64,000 bases of DNA from positions 6,317,926 through 6,381,925 of the forward strand of contig CM039128.1 in assembly GCA_022036555.1 (NCBI GenBank), written 5' to 3'. The position numbers and the translations under genes were made by a program. Position 1 is the stretch's first letter; each line of letters begins with the position of its first letter. The stretch is from Microstegium vimineum. Its lineage: Eukaryota; Streptophyta; Magnoliopsida; Poales; Poaceae. The notes under the pieces are model-generated. The model was given only the letters and a program-made list of their open reading frames with translations, was not told where the DNA came from and searched no databases. Shown here piece by piece: positions 1-10,079 of this stretch.

Positions 1-91
1 TTATTAAGTGATGCAACTGTCCTCGCTTAGAAGTAAAGTTTTAATTAACTAAATGTCTTTACTTTGTTAGGACAATGCAACCAGGAAGGTT

Positions 92-939
92 ATGGAGCTT
101 GAGTCAAGGCCTGACGCAAATGTCATCTCAGACGTAGAGCAGAACCAGATTTTTCAATTGACCTACAAGGAAACGAGAAAAATCAAATCAAACAAGATGC
201 ATGCTAATGGTTACCTTGCAAGGTACCCGACTAGAAAGGAGCTACTGTCAGAGCACTACCAGCGCAAACTCCAACATGAGGAATCCCTCATGGAATCGTT
301 TGGACGGCTGCAAGATAGACTAGAAGCTCAAGAAGTTGAAAGGGAAGCCGAGAGGCAAGAACATAGGCGTCAGCAAGAACAAATGAACAAGGAAAGGGAG
401 GCTGATAGAGAAGCACTTAGGCAAGCTATGTTAATGTTGCAAGCAGCCCAAACAGCAAGCTTCAGTACAAAAGGTAATATTAACAACATCTATGTTCTCA
501 TAGTTTATTGAAGTGAAAATCATGATCTTGAACCCAATTTGAAATGCAGGCTAGCACAATTGTGGAGCCAACTGAAAATGTTGCTGCTGCTACAACAATT
601 TAGGGGACACAAAATGTAACAACTACAGAGGGAGAACACATGATGCATAGTCAGCAGGTAGTTTGATGATAATTGAAGAATGTTTAATTGTAACATGCAT
701 GTCATATTCTTGTCAAGGGATGTAATTTTTACCATCAACAATTTATTTTCAGGTTACCCAAGAAACCAGCCAGCTAGAACAACAACCCCCTTCTTCCGTA
801 GCTGAAGAATGTCACACTAGAGGGCGCATGACAAGAAGTAATTCGACAGCGAATTCGGGTGTTGTTTATACTACAACGGCGCAACTGAAGGAAATGGCGG
901 CTAAGAAAAGATCTGCATTGTCCAAAAAGAATACACAGG
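92..939 (+). pseudogene. CACTA second-ORF (Ptta/En/Spm, Transposase_24-like) C-terminal exons
   Basis: The reading frame from 92 encodes a basic, charged segment with AYKE-like and YLARYPTRKELL motifs followed by a long Glu/Arg/Gln-rich stretch (about residues 65-115) predicted as a coiled coil. This is the layout of the C-terminal part of plant Ptta/En/Spm transposase-associated proteins, which bind element ends. The coding exon probably stops near 474 at an AAAG|GT donor. Further exon candidates lie after CAG acceptors at about 549-602, with a stop TAG, and at 752-939, ending in ACACAG|GTACT. The upstream part lies outside the window. Whether it is functional cannot be judged. The family call rests on motif pattern and context only. 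Confidence 0.6.
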
Positions 940-1594
940 TACTATGTGAAACCTTTTATCTCTCTTTGCATTAAAAAGGAACATGTAGTCCTTTTGGAGA
1001 ACTACATAGCCATCTTTTGTTCTGCTCCTAAATCTGGTCCAGGCTTAGTTTCCTCTTACTGATTAGAAATATATATGGATATGTTTGTGCTCATGTGCTC
1101 ATAAAATGTCTAGGGAGGCAGCTGCATGTATGTTTATATTTGATTTTCGCTTCAAAGTTCATGGTTGATAGTACTGCAGCTCACAGAATGGTAGTACTGC
1201 AGCTCGTGTTTTGCTTCAGTGTTCATTTAGCGTTGCCACCACTAGTCTCAGTTTAACTAATGCATGTCAATGATTTTTTCAGGAGGAACCTTGAGTTTGA
1301 GAAGGAGCATGCAAATGGTGGGACGATGGCCAACATACATATCAAGGAACCTACAGTAGACATTAGTCTTTTGATTCGAATGAGTTCAAACAGTTGTCTG
1401 TGCTTGACACATTATTATGTGTTAATAAGCTATCTACTTGTGTTCTCATTTAGTTTGACACTCGGTGTGTTTCATTAAAGATTTTGTATGAACAAATTAT
1501 ATTTCATTTTAATGGATGTCGATGCTTCATTTGTTATGTATTTGTCATTTTGCGATTATTGAATTATTAATATATTAATCTGGCGTTGTAATAT

Positions 1595-2310
1595 ATGATG
1601 GCACATATAACAACCACATTTAGCCGTGGCAATAGGTACGATAATCGTGGCAATAGAGAACCTATCTCTTGCAACTACAAAAAGATGACGGTGGCAATAG
1701 AGGAATCTACCTATAGCAACCAACTAGTTAGTAATGCGGCAATAGATGACTTATCTGTAGCAACCAACCTAAGTAACGTGGCAATAGCCTATGCCATCTA
1801 TAGTAACCATTCAGAATCGTGGCAATAGAGGACCTCTCTGTAGCAACCAACCTAAAGAGACGTTGCAATAACCTAAGCCACCTATAGCAACCATTTAGGC
1901 GACGTGGCAATAGAGAACCTCTATTGCAATGCTTTCTCCGTGTAGCAATAACCACGATTGCAACACCTGTGTTGCGTTGCGATTGCATTGTGTTGCTACA
2001 CGACCAGCGTGTCGCAATACGTATCGCTAGCAACGCCTAGTTCGTTGCAATTGATACTATTACCACACCCATAGTGGTTGCAATTGCTTTTGTTACAACA
2101 CTCACCATGTGTTGCAAAAGCGTCAAAAGTGTTGCAATAGAGGGGTTGTGTGTCGCAACTAAAACGTAACCCGTTGCATTCTGCTATTGCTCCCCTTACA
2201 AGTGCAACCACATTTAACCAAAAAAATGGTAGCAAAAGTACAATTGCTACCATTTTTGGGTTTTTTGCTACACTTTTTCGGCATTGCATTTGACCGAAAA
2301 TCTTGTAGTG
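1595..2310. repeat. Subterminal repeat array of the CACTA right end
   Basis: A GTGGCAATAG(AG) motif recurs many times between about 1620 and 1920, often alternating with TAGCAACCA. From about 1930 to 2280 the array continues as GTTGCAA/TTGCAATAG variants, ending just before the terminus. Clustered short motifs within a few hundred bases of the end are the usual binding platform for the element-encoded TNPA-type protein. The array overlaps no convincing reading frame. Confidence 0.8.
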
Positions 2311-2313
2311 TGA

Positions 2314-3239
2314 CTTATATGTATTGGAGGCATATATAAGTTATTATAACCAACGCATACATGTATATTGGAAGCATTTATATAATCATTTATCTAATAA
2401 ACAATAAGCATTTATATAAGTATTTAAATATATATAAGTCATTGGAGACATACATACTTGAATGGAGACATACATACAAGTCATTGGATTTAAAGAAGCA
2501 TTTACATATAAGCATTTAAATATATATAAGCATTTACATATACATACAAGAGGCATTTAAATATATATAAGAAAAATCAGCTATGAAAAAAAGAAAAAAA
2601 CCTTTCTTTTCTCTCCCTCCCCTTATCTTCTTTTCTGGCCCGCTCGCGCAGCCAATCCAGCCTCGGGCCCCCCTCCCCTCTCTCTCCCACGAGCGCGGAG
2701 GCCCACCCCGAGGCCCAGTCCAGCCTCGGCCTAGCTGAGCGTGCAGCGCGGCCCAGCCTCGGCCTTCCCCTCTCCCCTCACTGACGTGGTGGTCCCACGC
2801 GTCAGCCCCACCACTCTTCTCCACCGTGCCACCACGCCGCCTCCTCCGCGCGCGACCGAGCCGGCCCCACCGCCGCTGCGCCACCACTACCATGCGCTGT
2901 GCCAAGCACAACCACGCCCCGGCGCGCCGAGCACCGCCGTTGTGCCCTGGTGCGCCACCACCGCCGTGCCAAGCACCACCACGCGCCACCGCCACAGCCC
3001 CCGCCGACGCGCCCCAGCCAGAGGCGCCCCCGCGCCCAACTGGCGCTGCCGCTAGCTACGCCGCCACAGGGAGGGAGAGTAAGAGAGGGAACGACACTTA
3101 CCCCGACAAGCGCGAAGAAGATTACCGGTGAAGATTGCCGGTGAGAGGGTCGCGCTCATGGAGAAATTCGGCAGCCTAACGGCGTGGTTTCGAATGGAAT
3201 GGCGCCTTCGGACTTAGAAAATTTCAAGGGCGAAACGCG
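2314..3239. other. AT-rich then GC-rich sequence without a supported gene
   Basis: 2314-2580 contains degenerate tandem copies of an ATTTAAATATATATAAG / GAGACATACATAC-type unit. 2640-3180 is very C/G-rich (GGCCCAGCCTCGG, proline/arginine codon runs) and is open in several frames on both strands, which is a composition effect rather than evidence of a gene. The layout, with A-rich flank, CTCTCCCTCC and GGCCCAG runs, resembles the LTR-like unit at 45444-46789, so it may be decayed retroelement or CACTA internal sequence. No terminal repeats were found. Confidence 0.4.
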
Positions 3240-3261
3240 GGATATAAATACTAACCCTATT

Positions 3262-3335
3262 TCTACTGGCGGTTGGCAATGCCGACCGCCTGTAGAAATG
3301 AGGCGGTTGGTATTGCCAACCGCCAGTATTGACCC
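3262..3335. repeat. GGCGGTTGGC subterminal repeats, inverted pair
   Basis: ACTGGCGGTTGGCAATGCC and its near-complement GGCGGTTGGTATTGCCAACC face each other within about 70 bp, followed by CCAACCGCCAGTATTG. The same core is used near the other end (9180-9300), which links the two flanks to one CACTA element. Next to it (3390-3620) are two imperfect copies of an AT-rich unit containing TTTTGTAGTGTTTGT. Confidence 0.7.
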
Positions 3336-4687
3336 TATTTAAAAAGTTTAAAAAATCATATATTGAGATCTATTTTTCCAAAAATTGTGAATTAAATTTT
3401 GTAGTGTTTGTATTGAGAAGATATACATGTTAAAAATATGAAATGACATGTTTGATGTACTTTTATATGTAACTATATTTATATGTCTTATATCTCGATA
3501 ATTACATAAGCTTCAAAAACTCATATCTTGAGAAATATTGTTCCAAATATATGTAGTGAAATAAATTTTGTGGTGTTTGTCTTGATAAGATATGAATGTT
3601 TTTAATATGGAATGACAAGTTTTTAATAGAGTTCAAGAAATAGATTGCATTTATGTGAACTAAGCATAGGGTCTCACACGTATAAACATATAGAAACATA
3701 AATAGGATCTCACATTATAACATAAATGGATTACATGACAAATAACAAAAATAATCTAGGCAGCTATATTGTTCTTCCTTGTCCATCGTGGAGCACCCAA
3801 GGTAGCGATTTCTGTGGGATGCTTCGCTCAACACTCCTTATTTTTAGTGGATGATCATCTACAAAGAGACACATGTTGCTGAACTCATTAAATTCATCCA
3901 GGTTAGATACACCATCAACCCCTATAGCTTGTTGCTTTCCAGGAATAACTACATGCTTTGGCTTGTCGGTACTTTTCTTCTCATTAGGTCAAAGGATCTG
4001 TTCAACATAGAAGACTTGTGCAGCACGGTTAGCCATTATCCACGGATCATCTTTGTAGTCTACCTTACTTAGATCAAGAACTCTGACCCCATAGTTGTCC
4101 ACTGTGACATGTTTGTCTTCAATCCATTGGCATCGAAACATAGGGACCTGAAATGTACCATAGTCTAGCTCCCATATGGCATCAGCGAAGCCAAAGAACA
4201 TAGTTTCATCCCCAGTTTCAGAGTCTAAGGCATCACATCGAACTCCACTGTTTTGTGCAATGCTCTTTTGGTCCTTGGACTTGGTACAGAATGTGAAGCC
4301 ACTAATGTCATAGCTTTGCCATGTTGTGACCTGGCGTGATGGTCCAGAAGCCAACACCTTGATGGTGCGTTCCTCAATTGTTTCCCCCTCTCGAATGTCA
4401 AGCTCCTTTAGCCATGAGGTGAACTTATTCTTGTGTTCCTTCATTAATCACTCATCTGTGTGCCCATGATTTTGTTTGTGAAGCTCATCAATATGTTGCT
4501 CGATGAAAGGCTCCATTATTGAGAGTTGATGAAGGATGTTGTGATGTGCCTCGAGGACTGAATTGTAATCTTGCGGGACTAATGATTTCTTTCTCATCCT
4601 CCCTCTTCCATTCAGCCTACCATCATGTCTTGATGGAGGCAAACCTATTGCATCCTGGTATTTTAGGACGTTGTTGCAGAATGGACC

Positions 4688-6175
4688 GACGAAATTAATA
4701 AAATTCTCCACGAACGTATTGAACAATATAATAGGAAAGTAGGGATTGAGAATATCGGTCGCGTAGTGCAAGTGGGGGATGGGATTGCTCGTATTATAGG
4801 TCTTGGTGAAATAATGTCAGGTGAATTAGTCGAATTTGCAGAAGGGACGAGAGGTATTGCTCTGAATTTGGAATCCAAAAATGTTGGGATTGTATTAATG
4901 GGAGATGGGTTGATGATACAAGAGGGAAGTTTTGTAAAAGCAATAGGAAGAATTGCTCAGATACCCGTGAGCGAGGCTTACTTGGGTCGTGTTATAAATG
5001 CTCTCGCTAAACCTATTGATGGGAGAGGCGAAATTGTCGCTTCAGAATCTCGCTTAATTGAATCTCCTGCTCCGGGTATAATTTCTAGGCGTTCCTTATA
5101 TGAACCCCTTCAAACAGGGCTTATTGCTATCGATTCGATGATCCCCATAGGGCGCGGTCAGCGAGAGTTAATTATTGGGGACAGACAGACTGGCAAAACA
5201 GCAGTAGCCACAGATACAATTCTTAATCAAAAAGGGCAAGATGTAATATGTGTTTATGTAGCTATCGGTCAAAGAGCATCCTCCGTGGCTCAAGTAGTAA
5301 CTACTTTCCACGAAGAGGGGGCCATGGAATACACTATTGTAGTAGCTGAAATGGCGGATTCACCCGCTACATTACAATATCTCGCTCCTTATACGGGAGC
5401 AGCCCTGGCTGAGTATTTTATGTACCGCGAATGGCATACTTTAATAATTTATGATGATCTCTCCAAACAGGCACAAGCTTATCGCCAAATGTCCCTTCTA
5501 TTAAGAAGACCTCCAGGGGATGTTTTTTATTTGCATTCACGCCTTTTAGAAAGAGCCGCTAAATTAAATTCTCTTTTAGGCGAAGGGAGTATGACCGCTT
5601 TACCAATAGTGGAGACTCAATCTGGAGACGTTTCTGCCTATATTCCTACTAATGTAATCTCAATTACAGATGGACAAATATTCTTATCCGCGGATCTATT
5701 CAATGCCGGAATTCGACCTGCTATTAATGTGGGTATTTCAGTTTCCAGAGTGGGATCCGCAGCTCAAATTAAAGCCATGAAACAAGTAGCTGGCAAATCA
5801 AAATTGGAACTAGCTCAATTCGCAGAATTACAAGCCTTTGCACAATTTGCCTCTGCTCTGGATAAAACAAGTCAGAATCAATTGGCAAGGGGTCGACGAT
5901 TACGGGAATTGCTTAAACAATCCCAATCAAACCCTCTCCCAGTGGAAGAGCAGGTAGCTACTATTTATACCGGAACGAGAGGATATCTTGATTCGTTAGA
6001 AATTGAACAGGTAAAGAAATTTCTGGATGAGTTACGTAAACACCTAAAAGATACTAAACCTCAATTCCAAGAAATTATATCTTCTAGTAAGACATTCACC
6101 GAGCAAGCAGAAACCCTTTTGAAGGAAGCTATTCAGGAACAGCTTGAACGGTTTTCCCTTCAGGAACAAACATAA
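4688..6175 (+). pseudogene. atpA: Plastid ATP synthase CF1 alpha subunit, nuclear copy, start lost, internal 6-residue deletion
   Basis: The frame runs without a stop from the codons DEINKILHERIEQY (4688) to the natural end FSLQEQT. In the chloroplast this subunit forms the catalytic-site interface of the F1 head. Walker A GDRQTGKT, the VAEMADSPA region and the ATPase signature PAINVGISVS are present. The extreme N-terminus (about 6 codons including the ATG) is missing at the junction. In RRPPG-DVFYLHSR the six residues REAYPG, conserved in this family, are absent through an 18-bp in-frame deletion at 5518, flanked in the ancestral sequence by a short CCAGG repeat (remembered family sequence). 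Apparent substitutions such as KAIGRI for KATGRI and YREWHT for YRERHT fit C-to-T change. No nuclear promoter or transit peptide is seen, so it is not a functional gene here. Confidence 0.95.
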
Positions 6176-6309
6176 ATATAGCATGTCTACTCTTATTAGT
6201 ATAACTCGTGTTAGTAGAAGAGGAATCGTTGAGAAAGATTTTTCATTTGAATCATGCAATTTTTTTTTGTTTTTAGTATAGTTATTTAAAGAATAGATAG
6301 AAAAAAGAT

Positions 6310-6381
6310 TGCGTCCAATAGGATTTGAACCTATACCAAAGGTTTAGAAGACCTCTGTCCTATCCATTAGACAATGGACGC
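6310..6381 (-). tRNA. trnR-UCU: trnR-UCU, plastid-derived copy in nuclear DNA
   Basis: The minus strand gives a complete cloverleaf: acceptor GCGTCCA pairing with TGGACGC, anticodon TCT in the CTTCTAA loop, and T-arm GGTTCAAATCC. The structure looks intact at 71-72 nt. It is the plastid arginine tRNA, carried in with the NUPT 130 bp downstream of the atpA stop and on the opposite strand. Expression in the nucleus is unknown; internal A- and B-box-like sequences exist, as in any tRNA. Confidence 0.92.
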
Positions 6382-7172
6382 TTCTCTTTCGTATTTTATT
6401 CTTTCTTTTTTCGATTTCTCGGAACAAGAGAAATAATAAAAAACTGTTAGACCGAAACTCTTTTAGGAAAGAAAAACAAATCTGTATAGAATGGGTTGGG
6501 AATTATGCCTAGATCCCGTATAAATGGAAATTTCATTGATAAGACCTCCTCGATTGTAGCCAATATTTTATTGCAAATAATTCCGACAACCTCCGGGGAA
6601 AAAAAGGGCATTTACATATTATAGAGATGGTGCGATTTGACTCTTTTTTTTAGCCCTACCTATATCTCATTCTTACGAGAAAGAGAGAGGGTTCGCATAG
6701 AGAGAACAAAATTTGTAAAGGAAACCCGCGCTTGGGGAAGGTGAGGTGAACTAACAATTCCTTCTGTCGTGTATCCTCGATTGATGTGGCCTCAGATGCT
6801 TCAATTGTAGATTTGAGTATTGAGCGAAAGGTTACACCTACAGGATAGGTTCTGTATTACAGGCCAATCCGACTCTACTAGTACCAATAGGCAGCATAGG
6901 GGAGAAAAGCACTACACCACGAAATAGGAATCAACAAGAGAAAAACTTTGTTAGAAATTAGCCCTTTCCTGATTGGTATCAGGGTTGGGAAGAATGGTTG
7001 GGATAACAAACAACCATCAGGTTTGTACTTTGGATACCCTTATAACCATCAAAGGTCGTTGAAGTGGCTAATTCCTCTAAATAGGAGGCGTTGAGAACAA
7101 AGAAATTCTTGGAGAAATCGTTTTCCTCTAGCATTAATAGAATTCATTGGTGTTATCTTCCTGAAAACCAGA
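6382..7172. other. Plastid intergenic sequence within the NUPT
   Basis: AT-rich sequence with the homopolymer and GAAAGAGAGAG texture of chloroplast spacer, continuing to the junction at about 7172. No plastid protein gene or further tRNA is recognisable. The stretch 6740-6920 (GTGGCCTCAGATGCTTC, AGGCAGCATAGGGGAG) looks like plastid spacer, but I cannot assign it with confidence. It could be a second, non-adjacent plastid piece joined before insertion. Confidence 0.6.
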
Positions 7173-8445
7173 CTCAATTGCCTCTTCGGTTAAGTACCCC
7201 TCTACCATGGACGCCTCAAGACGAGCACGAGTTGACACGTAGCCATTAAGTGTTGACATGAAACGCTCATACGTCCACATCTCATACAAATACATGGGAC
7301 CCAGTGCCTCTATCTGTGGAACCAAGTGCACCACAAGGTGAACCATAATATCGAAGAATGTTGGAGGAAAACACATCTCGAACTATGACATTGTCTCTGC
7401 TATAAATTCCTTAACAGATGTCAATTCATCACGGTCGATCACCTTCTATGAGATCATGTTGAAGAAGTAGCACAACCGTGTGACTGCAACCTTTATCCAC
7501 ACTGGATTTATAGCCCAGATGACAATAGGGAGGAAAGTAGTCAACATGGTATGACAATCATGTGAGTTGTAGTTGGTGAGTGTAAGGTCTTTCATTGACA
7601 CAATACTTCATATGTTAGAGCAGAATCCAGATGGGACCTTCAGATTCTTCAACCACACACACATCGAATGTTTCTCATCATTGTTGAGGTTGTAGCTTGC
7701 TGTCGGGAGATGGTACTTCCCATTTTCTTGAAGAATAGGGTGAAGTTCTTTTTTTATGTCTAACTGTACCATGTCTAGATGTGACTTTAGTCCTTCCTTT
7801 GTCTTGCCCTTTATGTCTAGCAAAGTTCCAATTAGGCTTTCAAACACGTTCTTCTGAACGTGCATACCATCGATCGCATGGCGTACGTCTAACTCAGGCC
7901 AGTATGATAAAAACTCGAAGAAAATAGATTTCTTCTTGAACATAGCCAGGGAGTTGGTTTGACATTCTTTCTTGGTTTTCCGTCTGTTGTCTTCTTCCCG
8001 AAAACAAATTTAAGGTTCCTGACTAGGTTGAAAACTCTTTTGCCTTTAATGTTGCCTAGTGGGGCAGTAGACTGGAGTTCAACGTTATTGTTGAAGTACT
8101 TATCCATCTTCTTCTGGCGGTACCTGTGTCCTTTCAATAAAAAGTGTTTGTGCCTCATGAACACTATCTTCTTAGATGTAGTAAGGGACACGTGAGAGGT
8201 TTCATCTATTCATACCACACAACCAACATTTCCCTTGAACTGCCTTGATAATGTGAAGAGAGCAAGGTAATCGTTGATGATAACAAAGATAATTGCTCTC
8301 AACGTGAATGATTCTTTGCGGTACTCATCCCACATTTTAACACCTATTTCTCACAATATCTTCATGTCTTCCATTAAGGGCTCCAAGAAAACATCCATGT
8401 CAACTCCAGGTTGTGTAGGTCCAGAGATAAGGATATATGGTTAGC

Positions 8446-9060
8446 ATGAGCTAAATGAGGCAATAGGGACATAAACTAACCTTTTTTAACAACCTCCTTC
8501 CAAGAAATGAAGATCAAAACATCTCTCCTTGTATTTTGATAAATGTACCCTTGTCTCTATAAATGAATATCAAAACCTCCCCCTTAGAGTTTATTAGCTA
8601 GGGTTTAGGTCCAGCCACTAAGTATCACAATTAAATTAATGAAACATAAGTGCATAAAGTGGATGAAATAAATTGAGAAATAAAAAAACATAATAAAAAA
8701 CCTAAGTAGAATAATAAAAGAAATAACAAAAAAACTACACTTCCCTCTATATATAAATTATATTTAACACAACATTGATTCATGAAAACAAGTAAATATA
8801 TCTAGCATAAACTAAATTAAAAAGCAAACATGAAAATAGAGAGAGGAGAGATGTTATATAATCAATTTAATCAACCTCACATGAATAAAACAGAGATAAT
8901 AGCCTAGGTATTCTTCTCTCTCACTCATGGTGAAACCCTAGATCCAAAATGTGGCTCCAATTGAGCAAAAATGAGCTAAATGAGGCAATAGGGACATAAA
9001 CTAACCTTTTTAACCAATCTCCTTCCAAGAAATAAAGATCAAAACCTCCCCCCTTGTATT
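8446..9060. repeat. Direct repeat of about 90 bp flanking AT-rich DNA
   Basis: GAGCTAAATGAGGCAATAGG followed by ACATAAACTAACC and CTTCCAAGAAATGAAGATC occurs at 8446-8535 and again at 8967-9060 with few differences. The first copy starts where tnp2 homology ends, so the duplication may mark the breakpoint that removed the N-terminal part of the transposase gene. Confidence 0.7.
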
Positions 9061-9157
9061 TTGAAGAATATGGACCTCCAAAATCGCCTCCAATGGAAAG
9101 TGGTGGCGAGAACAGTAACTGGTCGGGAGGAAGAAGAGAGTAGGGGTCGGGTGGGTG

Positions 9158-9169
9158 CTATATATAGGC
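9158..9169 (-). promoter_or_regulatory. Candidate TATA box for the CACTA transposase gene
   Basis: On the minus strand GCCTATATATAGC lies just inside the subterminal repeats and upstream of the transposase coding region, the usual promoter position in CACTA elements. No transcript evidence is available from sequence alone. Confidence 0.4.
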
Positions 9170-9381
9170 AGAATGTACCACAAGCGGTTGGCATAACCCA
9201 ACCGCCAGTGTAAATGGATGATTTACACTGGCGGTTGTGTTATGCCAACCGACAGTGTAATCAATCTCCACTGACGGTTGGCAATTCCGCCCGAGCCAAA
9301 ACACACCACAGGCGCGTGGTAACCAAAACCGCCAGTGGTGTGTTTCGGGGGGCGCCAGCAAAAACCGTTTTTCTATTAGTG

Positions 9382-9505
9382 TCTGTACCGAGTGCCAAGC
9401 ACTCGGCAAAGCAAGATATGCCGAATAGGATTATGTGCCGAGTGCCATGTTGACCAGCACTCGGCAAAGCTTGCGGCACTCGGCAACGCAGCTGTTCCCG
9501 TAGTG
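9382..9505. mobile_element. Right terminus of a GCCGAGTG-type CACTA element
   Basis: Repeated GCCGAGTGCC and CACTCGGCAAAG motifs lead to the terminus CCCGTAGTG at 9505 (reverse complement CACTACGGG). The fragment directly abuts the end of another CACTA at 9381, consistent with nested insertion (expected TCT at the junction). The rest of this element is not seen. Confidence 0.8.
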
Positions 9506-10079
9506 GTAGAAGGAAATTAGATTTTTGAATGTGCATTACAAAAAGTATACCAATGAAAATATGGTACATGCCGATAAGACGATGACTCTGGCATAACATT
9601 AACACGATCAAGGCTATACCGGTCATTGAGCCACGAAAACAGTGAGCTGCCGTTGGCTCTGCGACTTCTGACATCAACCCAATCGAAGTACTTTTCATTT
9701 ATATTTCTTTCATGCTTTTCTAATTTGATATCTGTGAGCAATGGTGAAGAATTGGAGTTGGATTGGACATTTCCTCACGACTTTGATCGAATGCGAGTGA
9801 CATGCTTAATTAGTGTTTGGCCAATGGCTGGGGTGGCAGAAGCTTAGTGTTTGGCCAATGGCGGAGGTGGCAGATACCTCGATATGTTTTGCACAGTTAT
9901 ATTCAAATTTGTGATTGTAGAATAATTTTTTTCTGTTCATGAGAAGCAAAAAAACTAGAAATTCCTAAGAAATCAAAATTTTGTTGGATCGTTAGATGAT
10001 CGAAACCAAAACCTGCATTTTGCTGTTGCATATTTAAGATTAGAAGATTGAGCAGAATTGAAATGAAGGAGCTTGCAAC

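Larger units (their letters stand above)
1..2310 (+). mobile_element. CACTA (En/Spm) element, right portion with 3' terminus
   Basis: The right terminus is visible: the sequence ends in TCTTGTAGTG at 2310, the reverse complement of a CACTACAAGA terminal inverted repeat. It is preceded by about 700 bp of subterminal repeats with a GTGGCAATAG core and by coding sequence of a plant En/Spm-associated protein. The left terminus lies outside the window, so element length and the target-site duplication (expected TGA, 2311-2313) cannot be confirmed. CACTA elements move by cut-and-paste and make 3-bp duplications. Orientation follows the coding exons. Confidence is high for the class and moderate for the boundary. 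Confidence 0.85.
4682..7172 (+). other. Nuclear insertion of plastid DNA (NUPT), about 2.49 kb
   Basis: Contiguous chloroplast-type sequence: atpA lacking its first codons, then trnR-UCU on the opposite strand, then AT-rich plastid spacer. The gene order fits the atpA-trnR-UCU neighbourhood of grass plastomes. Both junctions lie inside the CACTA DUF4218 coding region: the minus-strand Glu codon ends at 7173 and the next expected codon (Phe) occupies 4681-4679. No plastid or mitochondrial context surrounds the block. The insertion appears fairly young because the atpA frame is still open. Ends are blunt with no evident duplication, as expected for end-joining (inference). Confidence 0.9.
3766..8470 (-). 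pseudogene. tnp2-family CACTA transposase (tnp2-DUF4218-DUF4216), broken by plastid DNA
   Basis: Reading the minus strand: about 8470-7608 is the tnp2 domain, with MWDEYRKESFTLRAI, DETSHVSLTTSKK and the highly typical DVRHAIDGMHVQKNV (about 7890-7845). About 7600-7173 is the last part of tnp2 plus DUF4218 (MCFPPTFFDIMVHL). Plastid DNA then intervenes (7172-4682). DUF4218 resumes at 4681 (FCNNVLKYQDAIGLPPSRHD), followed by DUF4216 (4444-3989) and a C-terminal tail to about 3766. Stops are present: two fit CAG-to-TAG changes (in ISQKV and MSQFE contexts near 7450 and 7383), others fit TGG-to-TGA, and one TGA lies in the tail. The N-terminal transposase-associated domain is absent. The protein would cut and rejoin CACTA ends; this copy cannot. 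Confidence 0.85.
3240..9381 (-). mobile_element. CACTA element with tnp2 transposase, carrying a plastid DNA insertion
   Basis: The element's 5' terminus is at the right: the plus strand ends TTTTTCTATTAGTG at 9381, reverse complement of CACTAATAGAAAAAC. Subterminal repeats with a GGCGGTTGGC core occur at 9180-9340 and at 3262-3335. The coding sequence between them, on the minus strand, is a tnp2-type transposase with DUF4218 and DUF4216 domains. No CACTA terminus is visible at the left, so 3240 marks only the outermost subterminal repeats. The element is itself inserted in another CACTA whose right end (9382-9505) follows immediately. It is defective: the transposase N-terminus is missing, there are several stops, and about 2.5 kb of chloroplast DNA interrupts it. 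Confidence 0.75.

Noticed and set aside
1620..2280. CRISPR-like regular repeats
   Set aside because: The short GTGGCAATAG and TTGCAATAG motifs have irregular spacing and no unique spacers. They are CACTA subterminal repeats in a plant genome.
2534..3144. Overlapping open frames of 80-153 codons on both strands
   Set aside because: Extreme C/G composition keeps several frames open at once. The peptides are proline/arginine/alanine-rich with no domain, and the region lies between transposon ends.
4688..6175. Functional ATP synthase alpha gene
   Set aside because: Start codon absent, six conserved residues missing, surrounded by transposase sequence. It is a nuclear copy of plastid DNA.
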